From the NCBI GenBank assembly GCA_964558295.1, contig CAZLDQ010000002.1, forward strand, positions 1 to 64,000: DNA of 64,000 nucleotides, written 5' to 3'. Origin of the DNA: JBDKTH01 sp964558295 (lineage in GTDB: Bacteria; Planctomycetota; Planctomycetia; Pirellulales; Thermoguttaceae). Position 1 is the stretch's first letter. Each line of letters opens with the position of its first letter. Of this stretch, positions 45,246-54,052 are shown piece by piece. Made by a program: the position numbers and the translations under genes. The notes under the pieces are model-generated. The model was not told the origin of the DNA. It was given only the letters and a program-made list of their open reading frames with translations, and made no database searches.

Positions 45246-46643
45246 CTACGCTTCCTCGCCAGGAACGTCGTCGGCAGCGCCCTCTTCCCCTGGAGGCAAC
45301 ACTTCGGAACTCGCTTCCGGTCCAACAAGTTCCTCGCCGGACGGCTCCACAAGCGTTTCTCCTTCGGGATCTCCCACCGAAGCCTCCGCCCCCCGCGGGG
45401 CCCCCCCGCGTCCGCGGCGCCCACCGCTTCGCAACTCGCCCTCCCCGTCTATCTCCGCCTGCCGCTGGCGGCGGCGTTCCTCGGCAGCCGCCTTTTCGGC
45501 CTCTGTCGCCTTGCTCTCCGCCTGCTCGATGATGTGATCCGCCTGCTCGCGTGTCAAGCCGCCCATCTGCATGAGATCCTCCGGTTCGATCACCGAAAGA
45601 TCGTCATACGACAAGAACCCTTCCCCCACGAGACGATCCGCCAAATCATCGGTCATCCCGTCAATGGCCCCAAAACCACCCAACGCCCGCTCGAGTTGCT
45701 CATCCAACTCGTCGCGCGTCATGATTTCAATGTCCCAGCCGCACAGTTTGCTCGCCAAACGGACATTCTGCCCTCGCCGGCCAATCGCCAGCGACAACTG
45801 ATCCTCACGCACCAGCACAATCGCCCGCCCCAACATCTGGCAGAGAATCACCTCTTCGACCTCCGCCGGCTGCAAGGCATTGGGGATCAGCACCTGCAAA
45901 TCATCGCTCCACCGGACAATGTCGATCCGTTCGCCTGCCAATTCATCGACGATATTCTTGATCCGGTTGCCGCGAACCCCAACGCAAGCCCCCACGCAAT
46001 CAACGCGCTGGTCCGTACTGCTGACGGCGACCTTGGTGCGATAGCCGGGCTCCCGCGCCATGGCCTTCACCTCGATCACCCCGTCGGCGATTTCCGGAAT
46101 CTCTTGCTCGAACAGGCGCTCTACCAAGTGAGCACTGGTCCGACTCAGGACGATCTTCACCCGATTCCCAACCTTCCGGACATCCGCAATCGTCGCCCGC
46201 ACCCGCTCGTTGGCATGATGCGACTCCCCCGGAATCTGCTCCCCTTTGGGAAGGACCGCCTCGACATTGGGCAATTGCACCGTGGCCGCCCCCCCTTCAT
46301 ACCGCTGCACCACGCCCGTGACCAATTGATCCCGCTGCTCAAGATACTCCTCGAACAGCGCATCGCGCTCCGCCTCGCGCATCTTTTGGATCATCACCTG
46401 CTTGGCCGTTTGAGCCATGATGCGTTCGGCGATCTCTTCGGGAGTCATGGCGACTCCGTTGTGCGTCCCGGAAATGGCACCGGTCTGACGATCTATTTTG
46501 ATGACGATCTCCGCATCTTCGCCGTAGCGTTTCTTGGCGGCCGTCACCAAGGCGGATTCGATCCCCAGAAACACGATTTCTTTGTCGATATTCTTATCGC
46601 GGTGGATCGTGTCAACATACCGCAGCACATCGCTCGGATTCAT
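45246..46643 (-). CDS. nusA: Transcription termination/antitermination factor NusA
   Basis: 465 residues. NusA N-terminal RNA-polymerase-binding domain (1-130), S1 domain ([19 protein letters not shown]), two KH domains ([19 protein letters not shown] and [18 protein letters not shown]), then a helix-hairpin-helix region ([18 protein letters not shown]). The C-terminus is an acidic/Gly-rich tail (about 395-465). It is the first gene of the nusA-infB-rbfA operon. rimP, commonly the preceding gene, is absent here. A good promoter lies about 220 bases upstream. Confidence 0.96.
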   Translation of the reverse strand: MNPSDVLRYVDTIHRDKNIDKEIVFLGIESALVTAAKKRYGEDAEIVIKIDRQTGAISGTHNGVAMTPEEIAERIMAQTAKQVMIQKMREAERDALFEEYLEQRDQLVTGVVQRYEGGAATVQLPNVEAVLPKGEQIPGESHHANERVRATIADVRKVGNRVKIVLSRTSAHLVERLFEQEIPEIADGVIEVKAMAREPGYRTKVAVSSTDQRVDCVGACVGVRGNRIKNIVDELAGERIDIVRWSDDLQVLIPNALQPAEVEEVILCQMLGRAIVLVREDQLSLAIGRRGQNVRLASKLCGWDIEIMTRDELDEQLERALGGFGAIDGMTDDLADRLVGEGFLSYDDLSVIEPEDLMQMGGLTREQADHIIEQAESKATEAEKAAAEERRRQRQAEIDGEGELRSGGRRGRGGAPRGAEASVGDPEGETLVEPSGEELVGPEASSEVLPPGEEGAADDVPGEEA

Positions 46644-46864
46644 CGACTTCTGCTTTCCTCCACCCGGGAATCTCCCGTCCTTGAATCACCAAACCCCGAG
46701 ACACTGCCTCTTTACACAACACTACCCACTTCCCATGGCCAGCTACCGGCCTCGCGTGCCGATGAGCAAAGAATAGCTCACCACCTTCCCTCCCCCACAA
46801 GAAGGAGAGGGCCGCCACGAAGCCACCAGCACGACCACAGATCAGTGGGCTACGTAATCTGGTA

Positions 46865-46893
46865 AAGATACTGATCAGATCGGAGGGTGTCAA
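46865..46893 (-). promoter_or_regulatory. Sigma70-type promoter for the nusA operon
   Basis: On the minus strand, TTGACA (46888-46893) is separated by 17 bases from TATCTT (46865-46870). This predicts transcription start near 46858 and a leader of about 215 bases before nusA. The surrounding intergenic stretch (46644-47026) holds no gene. Its leader part includes an imperfect GGAGAGGG/CCCTCC hairpin (46788-46812). Confidence 0.65.
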
Positions 46894-47026
46894 GTCAGCA
46901 TTACGTTTTATCCCCCCGCAAAGCGGAGAATGCGACGCGATAACCCCCGTATTAAGAAGCCCACGTCAGCGTGTCCAACGACAAGCCCCACGTGGCCAGC
47001 CGCTTTCAAGCGAACGCCCGCACCCC

Positions 47027-48346
47027 CTACCCCCCATACCGGGCAACCAACACCGCGCTAGCTTGCCCCTGCGGCGTGACATTCAGATTCACAAAACTCT
47101 CCCCTGGACTGACGGAATCGTCTACCACCACCGCCAAGGGACATTCCGGATCCGGCGTCTCATAGTTGAGCACCGGGAACAAACGGTCCTGCCCAAACGC
47201 CAACACACTGGCGATCAACTCCACCATCCCGCTTCCCGCCCCGAGGTTACCAAAGCAACTCTTGGCAGCCACAACCGGGACCGGCTTGCTCCGCCCGCCA
47301 AAGACCGCATTAATCGCCCGCGATTCTTCCACATCGCACGTGCGAGAACTCAATCCGTGCGCATGCACATGCCCGACCGCGTCCGCCGACACTCCGGAGC
47401 GTTCCAACACGGCAGTCAGGACGTTCTTCATGGCCACATCACGCCGGGCCTGTCGCCTGCCATCGGTCGCCGCACTCGACGCCCCGCCGAGCACCTCCGC
47501 ATAGATCGTAGCCCCTCGCGCGCGTGCCGACTCGAGTTCTTCAAGAATCACCACGCCAGCCCCTTCCCCTAAGACCATCCCCTGACGCTGCAAGTCAAAA
47601 GGCCGACTCACCCGCGCCGGTTCCCCATTGCCCGACGCCACTTCTTCCTGTCGCACGGCATGCAGCATCTTCATCGGATGCAACCGCGTCCCCGTCGCTC
47701 CGCAGAGCATCACATCCGCCCGACCGCGAACAATAATCTGCGACGCCTCCGAAAGCGTCAGCGCGGGACTTGCCTCCCGCAAGGTGATCGAATTACTCGG
47801 CCCACGAAGATCGTTGTAGATGGCAATGTGACTCGCCGGCATATTCGGCAGGTACTTCAGCAGCCAAAGCGGAGACATCTTCGGCATCCCCTGGGTTGCC
47901 CAGCGATCGAACTCAAACCGCCCTTCCCCATCAAGGCAACTGCGCACCCCTTCGGTAAAATCCTCGGCCAGCGTGATCATGTAGTCGCTGCCAAAGGAGA
48001 CGCCCGTTCGCTGTGGATCAAACGCGCCAGACACCAAACCCGCGTGCTGCAATGCCAATTGGGCCGCCGCGACCCCCATCTGGCACTCCCGACACATCAC
48101 CTTGAGCCCTTTGCGCAGGGCCTTCTTCACCTCTTTTTCCAACGGCCCAAAATCGTCGATATCGCCGGAAAATTGCCGTGCTTCCGCCCCCACCGCGACC
48201 GGGAACACCCCGGCCGGCGCAGCAGTCAGCGGCCCAACACCACTCTGCCTGGTCGACAAGGCCTCCCATAGGGCCTCCGTACTGTTACCGACTGGGCTAA
48301 CCAGTCCCATCCCGGTAATCACGACCCTCCGTCGTATCGAACTCAT
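47027..48346 (-). CDS. Ketosynthase-fold protein lacking the catalytic Cys (chain-length-factor-like)
   Basis: 439 residues with the complete beta-ketoacyl-ACP synthase fold (MSSIRRRVVITGMGLVSPVG, SRPFDLQRQGMVLGEGAGV, NLNVTPQGQASAVL). The active site is changed: the position of the nucleophilic Cys is Glu191 (GPSNSITLREASPA), the first His is kept (His330 in HVHAHGLSS), and the second is Asn367 (KSCFGNLGAGSG). It therefore cannot condense acyl chains in the normal way. Similar losses occur in chain length factors (KS-beta) and decarboxylating KSQ domains. A catalytically intact FabF is encoded 1.7 kb upstream on the same strand, so a heterodimer is possible. Confidence 0.85.
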   Translation of the reverse strand: MSSIRRRVVITGMGLVSPVGNSTEALWEALSTRQSGVGPLTAAPAGVFPVAVGAEARQFSGDIDDFGPLEKEVKKALRKGLKVMCRECQMGVAAAQLALQHAGLVSGAFDPQRTGVSFGSDYMITLAEDFTEGVRSCLDGEGRFEFDRWATQGMPKMSPLWLLKYLPNMPASHIAIYNDLRGPSNSITLREASPALTLSEASQIIVRGRADVMLCGATGTRLHPMKMLHAVRQEEVASGNGEPARVSRPFDLQRQGMVLGEGAGVVILEELESARARGATIYAEVLGGASSAATDGRRQARRDVAMKNVLTAVLERSGVSADAVGHVHAHGLSSRTCDVEESRAINAVFGGRSKPVPVVAAKSCFGNLGAGSGMVELIASVLAFGQDRLFPVLNYETPDPECPLAVVVDDSVSPGESFVNLNVTPQGQASAVLVARYGG

Positions 48347-48482
48347 AACGCTCCGTTTCTCTTCCTACGCGTGCGGCTTGGCAGGATCAGCCCCTGTTTA
48401 GTCGCGGCATTTTAACCAGTTTGCGGGAACCCGTCGAGCGATAAACAGAGGAGAGACGCACCCCTCGGTGGAGCTATGCGTC

Positions 48483-48500
48483 GCAAGACAGGCGTCCCGC
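48483..48500 (+). repeat. Short sequence shared with the hairpin cluster at 37221-37282
   Basis: GCAAGAC followed directly by AGGCGTCCCGC. The reverse strand of the 37.2-kb element has the same two blocks separated by a 15-base hairpin loop region. It lies in the noncoding gap between the secretin-like gene and the ketosynthase homologue. Confidence 0.4.
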
Positions 48501-48548
48501 ACCTCCGAATTCACTTCCCCCATCCCGCGCAAGCCACGGCGACTCGCC

Positions 48549-49823
48549 TCAGTTGTTGCCACGGTAGGTCCCCATCGTCGTCGCCCCCGTCTGTGTTACC
48601 CGGGCCGCCTGACTGCCGCTCCCTTTGCTTTCCACGAAGACCAGCAGATCAGCGCGTGCCGGCCCCGTGGGCAAGGGCAACGGAATGCCCGGCAGCACCG
48701 AACGTCCATCGGCCGGAACAGGCAACGGCACCACCCCCATACTAACTAACAACACCTTATCGACCGGCCAACGAAACCGCTCATGAAAGTGAAAACTCGT
48801 CAACTGCGGCACTTCGATTTTTGTCCGCTGCCGTGGCGCGACGGTCGAGGACACGTCCAACACGACCGGAACCAGCTTTTCCACCTGATCCACATTGCAC
48901 TTGATTGTCGCATCGATCATCCGGCCGTCAACCGACAACAGCGGGCTGAACTCCAAGGCATACCCCTCATCGACCTGCGAGACCTCCGGCTCAAATCCCG
49001 GCCAGACGTCCGCCCTCGCCACCACGTTACGCACATAACTCCGCGCTCGCCTCGCCGAAACGACGGTCGACTGCCCATTATTCACCGCTAAGTCGGGTGA
49101 ACTATGCTCGCGGAAGTCGGTCCGACGCCGAAGCTCCGCCAACAGAATGGCCGCCCTTTCGCGTTCCACAAGCCACGCCTGAACCCCAGGAGTCTGCACC
49201 TGCACCGCCTGAAGCAACCCCTGCGCGCGTGCGCGCCAGTTCGGATTATCCAACGTGATCACATGCAAGCTAAATGCGTGAGTCTCCGCTTCACTCGAGA
49301 CAAACCGGTCGACGATATCGGCAACCACCGCCTGCATTTCAGGCGTGTGGTACACGACCAGCTTCCGTGGCGTCACACTGAGAATCGCCAGCGGATCGCC
49401 GTGCCACGCCTCATAGCCCGTTTCGCGGAGAATCCAGTCCACAATCGCCTGTTCCGGCCGGTTCGTCGACGTAACTCGAAGTGTGTACGGGCTGATATCA
49501 TATTCCCGCCAGAGCTGCCCACGGTCATTCGGCAACGTCCCATTGCCGTTCGTCACGCGTGCGAGCGTGCGGCGAGGTTCGCCCCCGACCGCCTCCCGCG
49601 GCGCTGACGCCGGAGCGGCCGCGGGCGAAGTACTCCCACTTTTCGGCGCGACCGGATCAACCGCCAACGCAGCCGCCGAATGAACCGAGCCGTTCTCCGT
49701 CGCCGTAACCCGCCAGCCTCCATCGACCGTCCCACCGCCGGACGCGCCGCCTTGCCCCCAGGCCGGCCAACAAAGACCGACGACTATCCACATCATTCCC
49801 AGTCTGAACGCCGGTATCCGCAT
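48549..49823 (-). CDS. Secreted protein with secretin-like domains, function unknown
   Basis: 424 residues from the ATG at 49823 (GGAG upstream); the longer ORF start is rejected because only this start gives a signal peptide (FRLGMMWIVVGLCWPAWG). A low-complexity Ala/Pro/Ser segment (35-90) follows. Then comes a region like the N-domains of secretins (AILSVTPRKLVVYHTPEMQA, VVADIVDRFV) and a stretch similar to the secretin core: FREHSSPDLAVNNGQSTVVS, later EGYALEFSPLLSVDGRMIDA. The C-terminus of a true secretin barrel is not evident, so it may be a relative that no longer forms a pore. It lies between the two ketosynthase genes on the same strand. Confidence 0.65.
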   Translation of the reverse strand: MRIPAFRLGMMWIVVGLCWPAWGQGGASGGGTVDGGWRVTATENGSVHSAAALAVDPVAPKSGSTSPAAAPASAPREAVGGEPRRTLARVTNGNGTLPNDRGQLWREYDISPYTLRVTSTNRPEQAIVDWILRETGYEAWHGDPLAILSVTPRKLVVYHTPEMQAVVADIVDRFVSSEAETHAFSLHVITLDNPNWRARAQGLLQAVQVQTPGVQAWLVERERAAILLAELRRRTDFREHSSPDLAVNNGQSTVVSARRARSYVRNVVARADVWPGFEPEVSQVDEGYALEFSPLLSVDGRMIDATIKCNVDQVEKLVPVVLDVSSTVAPRQRTKIEVPQLTSFHFHERFRWPVDKVLLVSMGVVPLPVPADGRSVLPGIPLPLPTGPARADLLVFVESKGSGSQAARVTQTGATTMGTYRGNN

Positions 49824-50043
49824 ACTCCAGCCTCCGTGCCGAAGCTCCCGCACCCTGTGTTCCACAAAGAGCCGGCAGTATAAGGAGATAAGCCAACCGG
49901 AGCAAGAGCGATGCCCCCAGCCCCGCCGCGACGGGGACGGGCGGTCAACCAAGCGGGCAGCAACCTCGCCGGGCCACCCAATCAAGACGCGCAGCCGGCG
50001 AGCCAAGCTCCCCGGCTGCGTATTCCGATTGCCAGGCACGCGC

Positions 50044-51294
50044 CTAGCGCCTGCCGTTGCGCAGACACCCCACGACCAACGACGCGTTATGGCCGCCAAA
50101 GCCGAAGCTGTTCGACAAAGCGGCCGAGATCTTCCGCTCCCGGGCCTGATTCGGCGTGTAGTCCAGATCGCAAGCCGGATCCGGATTCTCGTGGTTAATC
50201 GTCGGCGGAATCACCCCCCGTTTTAACGCCAACACGCTCAACACCAGCTCCACCCCACCACTCGCCCCAAGCATGTGGCCGAGTTGACTTTTGGTACTGG
50301 AGACACTCACCGCGTGGGCATGTTCTTTGAACACCGACTTGATCGCGACCGTTTCGGCTTGATCCCCGAGGGGTGTGCTCGTGCCATGGGCGTTGATATA
50401 CCCGATCTCACTCGGATCGAGCTCCGCATCACGCAGAGCCATCTCCATCGCCTTCGCGCCGCCAACGCCATCTTTGTCCGGCTGCGTTATATGACTCGCA
50501 TCCGCACTGACCCCATAGCCGAGCAACTCTGCGTGGATCGTCGCGCCCCGGCGTTTGGCATGTTCCAACTCTTCCAGCACCACAATCCCGGCACCTTCGG
50601 ACATCACAAAGCCGTCGCGATCGCGATCGAACGGGCGACTCGCGCGCGCCGGATCGTCATTGCGTTCGGAAAGCGCACGCAATGCGCTGAACGCACTGAT
50701 CGCCATCGGCGTCACCGCCGCCTCGGTCCCACCAGAAATAACCACGTCGGCCGCACCGTGCTGAATCAACCGCAAAGCATCGCCAATCGCGTTTGAGGCG
50801 CTGGCACAGGCCGTCGACACAACCTGATTCGGACCATAGAGGCCGTACTGGATGGAGATCTGTGCACTAGCCGCGTTGGCCATCAACTTCGGAATCGTAA
50901 ACGCGGAGACTTTGTCAGGCCCCTTCTCCAGAAGCCGCGTGTGCTGCACTTCAATCTCATACAGCCCACCAATCCCCGAGCCAAGGATAACGCCACACCG
51001 GTTCGGATCCTCCTTGGAGAAATCCAAACCGGCGTCCCTAATGGCATCCATGGCCGCGACCAGCGCAAACTGCGTAAAGCGATCGAGGCGTTTGGCCTCC
51101 CGGGGCTCGACATAACCCTCGGTCGACCAATTGCAGATCTCGCCCCCGAACCGCACGCGATATTTCGACAAGTCGAACCCCTGAATGGTCCGAATGCCGC
51201 ATTCGCCGTTGCAGACCCGGGTCCAGAGGTCGTCAACCTTGCAACTCAGCGAGGTGACGACCCCCAAGCCGGTAATGACGACGCGCTTTTTCAT
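50044..51294 (-). CDS. fabF: Beta-ketoacyl-ACP synthase II
   Basis: 416 residues. The condensing-enzyme catalytic triad is intact and at the standard positions: Cys163 ([12 protein letters not shown]), His303 ([11 protein letters not shown]) and His340 ([13 protein letters not shown]). It elongates acyl-ACP with malonyl-ACP in fatty acid synthesis. Its start overlaps the acpP stop by four bases (ATGA), so acpP-fabF translation is probably coupled. The usual fabD-fabG-acpP-fabF order is kept. Confidence 0.97.
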   Translation of the reverse strand: MKKRVVITGLGVVTSLSCKVDDLWTRVCNGECGIRTIQGFDLSKYRVRFGGEICNWSTEGYVEPREAKRLDRFTQFALVAAMDAIRDAGLDFSKEDPNRCGVILGSGIGGLYEIEVQHTRLLEKGPDKVSAFTIPKLMANAASAQISIQYGLYGPNQVVSTACASASNAIGDALRLIQHGAADVVISGGTEAAVTPMAISAFSALRALSERNDDPARASRPFDRDRDGFVMSEGAGIVVLEELEHAKRRGATIHAELLGYGVSADASHITQPDKDGVGGAKAMEMALRDAELDPSEIGYINAHGTSTPLGDQAETVAIKSVFKEHAHAVSVSSTKSQLGHMLGASGGVELVLSVLALKRGVIPPTINHENPDPACDLDYTPNQARERKISAALSNSFGFGGHNASLVVGCLRNGRR

Positions 51295-51566
51295 GGAAGT
51301 TCGTCGGGAGTCTGTTCCTTTTTACCGGATCCGTCGACGGCCGCCGAAATGTGATCGACCGCCTGCCCGACCGTCTGAATCTTCTCGGCGGCATCATCCG
51401 GGATGTTAATATCAAACTCTTCTTCGAGTTCCATCACCAACTCCACCGTATCCAGGGAGTCGGCACCCAGATCGTTGACAAAGTGTGTCTCACGGGTGAT
51501 CTGATCCTTGCTCACACCGAGCTGATCAGCGACGATCTCAATGACGCGTTCTTCAACTGAGGCCAC
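51291..51566 (-). CDS. acpP: Acyl carrier protein
   Basis: 91 residues from the GTG at 51566, with GGAGGAGG about 8 bases upstream; a longer frame starting at 51593 would contain the ribosome-binding site and is rejected. The phosphopantetheine attachment Ser37 lies in [10 protein letters not shown]. Acidic helices match AcpP. The last ~12 residues ([13 protein letters not shown]) extend beyond the typical AcpP. It carries growing fatty acids for FabD, FabG and FabF, encoded around it. Confidence 0.97.
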   Translation of the reverse strand: MASVEERVIEIVADQLGVSKDQITRETHFVNDLGADSLDTVELVMELEEEFDINIPDDAAEKIQTVGQAVDHISAAVDGSGKKEQTPDELP

Positions 51567-51770
51567 CGTAAAGGTCCTCCTCCGGTTTACCACTCTTCCA
51601 ATTGGGGAAATTTACCCCGCCAAATCTACCAAACCGAGCAGACCCCCGAGAGGGTCCAAACCCCACGCTTTACCCCTTTTCCTGACAACGCAACAACAAT
51701 AGCGACTTTTCCGAACCGTGTCTATATCTTCCGACGGCGTGTCCTAGGAATCTTGCGGAGTTTGTACACG

Positions 51771-52541
51771 CTAGACCGTCAGGCCACCATCGACAACCAG
51801 AACATGCCCGGTAATGAAGCTCGCCGCTTCACTGGCCAGAAAGAGCACGGCGTCAGCCACATCCTGCGGCTCGCCCAATCGCCCTAAGGGGGTCTCCTTC
51901 TTTATTCCCTCAAGCATCTCTTCGCCCAACGCCGCGGCCATTTCCGTGGCAATAAAGCCGGGAGCCACGGCATTAACCGTAATATTCCGGCTCGCCAGTT
52001 CCTTGGCCGTGGTATGCGTCAGACCGATCACGCCCGCCTTCGACGCCGAATAGTTCGCCTGGCCAGGATTGCCCATCAGTCCGGAAACGCTGGCAATATT
52101 GATGATTCGACCTCGCCGCGCCTTCATCATAGGACGTGTCGCCGCGCGCGTGAACAGGAAGGTACCCTTGAGGTTAATCGCGATTACAGCGTCCCACTGA
52201 TCGTCCTTCATTCGCATGAGGAGATTGTCGCGGGTGATCCCAGCATTATTGACCAGAATATCCAGCCTGCCAAGCTTCTCGACCACTTCCTCGACGACTT
52301 GGTTAACCCGTTCGCTATTGGTCACATCGCAGACAAACGCCTCCGCGGTGGCCCCCGCCGCCCGGAGATCCTCGACCGCCTGGGCTAAGGTCTCTGGATT
52401 CACGTCGACACAAGCGATTTTCGCTCCAGCCGCCGCGAGCGTCTCCGCCACGGTCCGGCCAATTCCACGCGCCCCGCCGGTAACCAGTGCCACTTGCCCG
52501 CTCAAATCGGCAGTAATTCGACGCTTGCTTCCGCTGCTCAT
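51771..52541 (-). CDS. fabG: 3-oxoacyl-ACP reductase
   Basis: 256 residues from the ATG at 52541. Short-chain dehydrogenase with NADPH-binding TGGARGIG near residue 20, NNAG in the Rossmann core (LVNNAGITRDNLLMRM), and the catalytic Ser-Tyr-Lys in NIASVSGLMGNPGQANYSASKAG-like sequence. The N-terminal SSGSKRRITADL is a short extension. It reduces 3-oxoacyl-ACP in each elongation cycle. It starts 20 bases after fabD, and a 204-base gap separates it from acpP. Confidence 0.96.
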   Translation of the reverse strand: MSSGSKRRITADLSGQVALVTGGARGIGRTVAETLAAAGAKIACVDVNPETLAQAVEDLRAAGATAEAFVCDVTNSERVNQVVEEVVEKLGRLDILVNNAGITRDNLLMRMKDDQWDAVIAINLKGTFLFTRAATRPMMKARRGRIINIASVSGLMGNPGQANYSASKAGVIGLTHTTAKELASRNITVNAVAPGFIATEMAAALGEEMLEGIKKETPLGRLGEPQDVADAVLFLASEAASFITGHVLVVDGGLTV

Positions 52542-52561
52542 ACCTGTTGGCCTTCCTTCTC

Positions 52562-53470
52562 TTAGACTTCCACGCTCTGGCAAGCGATCTTTCGGTCAAT
52601 TCGTCGCAGCAGCCCACGCAGTACCCGACCCGGCCCAATCTCGTAGAACTGATCGAAGCCCTGATCCAGCAAGTAGCGCATCGAGTCTTCCCAGCGGACC
52701 GGGGAAAGAATCTGCTTGATCAAGAGCTGCCGGATCTCCTCCGGATCGTCATGCGGCCGGGCATCGACATTCGAGATTACCGGGATCTTTGGCGTGTGAA
52801 TCTCCACCTCAGCCAGGGCCTCGGCCAGCCGCTCATCAGCCGGACGCATGATCTGCGTGTGAAACGCCCCAGCTACGGCCAGCGGCACAGCCTTCATCGC
52901 CCCCATCTTTGGAGCCAATTCTGCTGCCCGCTCACACGCGGCATTCGTGCCAGAAATCACGATATTCCCCGGGCAAAGGAGATTGGCAACTTCAAGAATC
53001 TCCCCCTCCCGCGCCTTCTCGCACAGCGTCTCTACCTCGATTCGCTCGAGCCCCAGAATACTAACCATGCCGCTGGGCGTGGCATCGGCCGCCTGCTGCA
53101 TAGCCGCCCCGCGTTTCTGCACGATGGTCAACCCGGCCTCGAACTCCAAAACTCCGGCAAAGACCATCGCCGTATACTCGCCCAAGCTGAGACCTGCTGC
53201 AGCTTCGCAAGAGAGGACCACATCGGGCGACTCGTTACGCAACCACTCGAGCGCCGCCAGACTGGTGACAAACAGCGCCGGCTGGCTGATCACTGTCGAG
53301 TCGAGCTCTTCGGCAGGCCCTTCAAAGCAGAGCTTCGCCAGATCATAGCCAAGGACTTCACTGGCACGATCATACAAACGCCGCACGCTGGGAAGCCCGT
53401 CGGCGAGCCGACGCCCCATCCCGACCACCTGAGCCCCCTGTCCGGGGAATAGAAACGCGATTCGGCCCAC
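52562..53470 (-). CDS. fabD: Malonyl-CoA:ACP transacylase
   Basis: 302 residues from a GTG start at 53470. MGRIAFLFPGQGAQVVGMG is the standard N-terminus. The nucleophile Ser is in AAGLSLGEYTA, and the catalytic His in AVAGAFHTQIM. It loads malonyl groups onto AcpP. It begins 11 bases after rpmF, as in many bacteria where rpmF leads the fab genes. Confidence 0.97.
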   Translation of the reverse strand: MGRIAFLFPGQGAQVVGMGRRLADGLPSVRRLYDRASEVLGYDLAKLCFEGPAEELDSTVISQPALFVTSLAALEWLRNESPDVVLSCEAAAGLSLGEYTAMVFAGVLEFEAGLTIVQKRGAAMQQAADATPSGMVSILGLERIEVETLCEKAREGEILEVANLLCPGNIVISGTNAACERAAELAPKMGAMKAVPLAVAGAFHTQIMRPADERLAEALAEVEIHTPKIPVISNVDARPHDDPEEIRQLLIKQILSPVRWEDSMRYLLDQGFDQFYEIGPGRVLRGLLRRIDRKIACQSVEV

Positions 53471-53481
53471 CGATTCCCACC

Positions 53482-53661
53482 CTATTCAGCTTCTTCGATG
53501 ACCTTCCGACCCATATAGTGGCCGCACTTCGGGCAAACCACATGCGACGGAATCGCTGTGCTGCACTCGGCGCAATACATCAACTCGCGGGGCTTCTTCG
53601 CATCGTGCGCTCGGCGCGATCCCGTCCGAGCATTCGATTGTCTGCGTTTTGGGACTGCCAT
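53482..53661 (-). CDS. rpmF: Ribosomal protein L32
   Basis: 59 residues from the ATG at 53661 (MAVPKRRQSNARTGSRRAHD). A zinc ribbon is formed by CAEC and CPKC. The 11 upstream residues of the longer frame are not conserved. The first gene of the rpmF-fabD-fabG unit, coupling ribosome and lipid synthesis. A sigma70-like promoter lies 77 bases upstream of the start. Confidence 0.96.
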   Translation of the reverse strand: MAVPKRRQSNARTGSRRAHDAKKPRELMYCAECSTAIPSHVVCPKCGHYMGRKVIEEAE

Positions 53662-53744
53662 TTTCTCTCTCAGTTCGTTCCACGAGGCAGCCACCCCGAG
53701 CGGGGCAGCCCACCTGGCAAAATCAAGTGTATTTGAAACTGATC

Positions 53745-53773
53745 ATCCTAGTCTTGCTAGCCCCATCTGTCAA
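53745..53773 (-). promoter_or_regulatory. Sigma70-type promoter for rpmF-fabD-fabG
   Basis: On the minus strand TTGACA (53768-53773) and TAGGAT (53745-53750) are separated by 17 bases, predicting a start near 53738. The rest of the gap 53662-54052 has no gene except the alaS terminator. Confidence 0.65.
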
Positions 53774-53961
53774 CTGACCCATACTTAAAGACGTTGATTC
53801 GGCTATTACCGGCAATTCCTGCACTTTTGTTACAAGCTGCCCCTAGCAAGTTCCGCTTTCCCACAAGCAACGCCTCCCCTTCCATCCAAGCTAATTTATA
53901 CCCAACCTCGATAGGGGCGAACTCAAGCCCCCCCCAACCTGGACACGCCAACAACAACCAC

Positions 53962-54004
53962 AAAAAAATCCCCTGGCCCCGCCAAAGAAGTAGGACCAGG
54001 GGAT
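53962..54004 (-). terminator. Intrinsic terminator of alaS
   Basis: On the minus strand a perfect 9-bp stem (arms ATCCCCTGG at 53968-53976 and its complement at 53996-54004) with a 19-base loop is followed by TTTTTTT (53962-53968). It lies 49 bases after the alaS stop. Confidence 0.88.
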
Positions 54005-54052
54005 GAGCAATTCAAGTACCTCAAGACTCCCCCCGACTAAGGCCGCAAGCGG

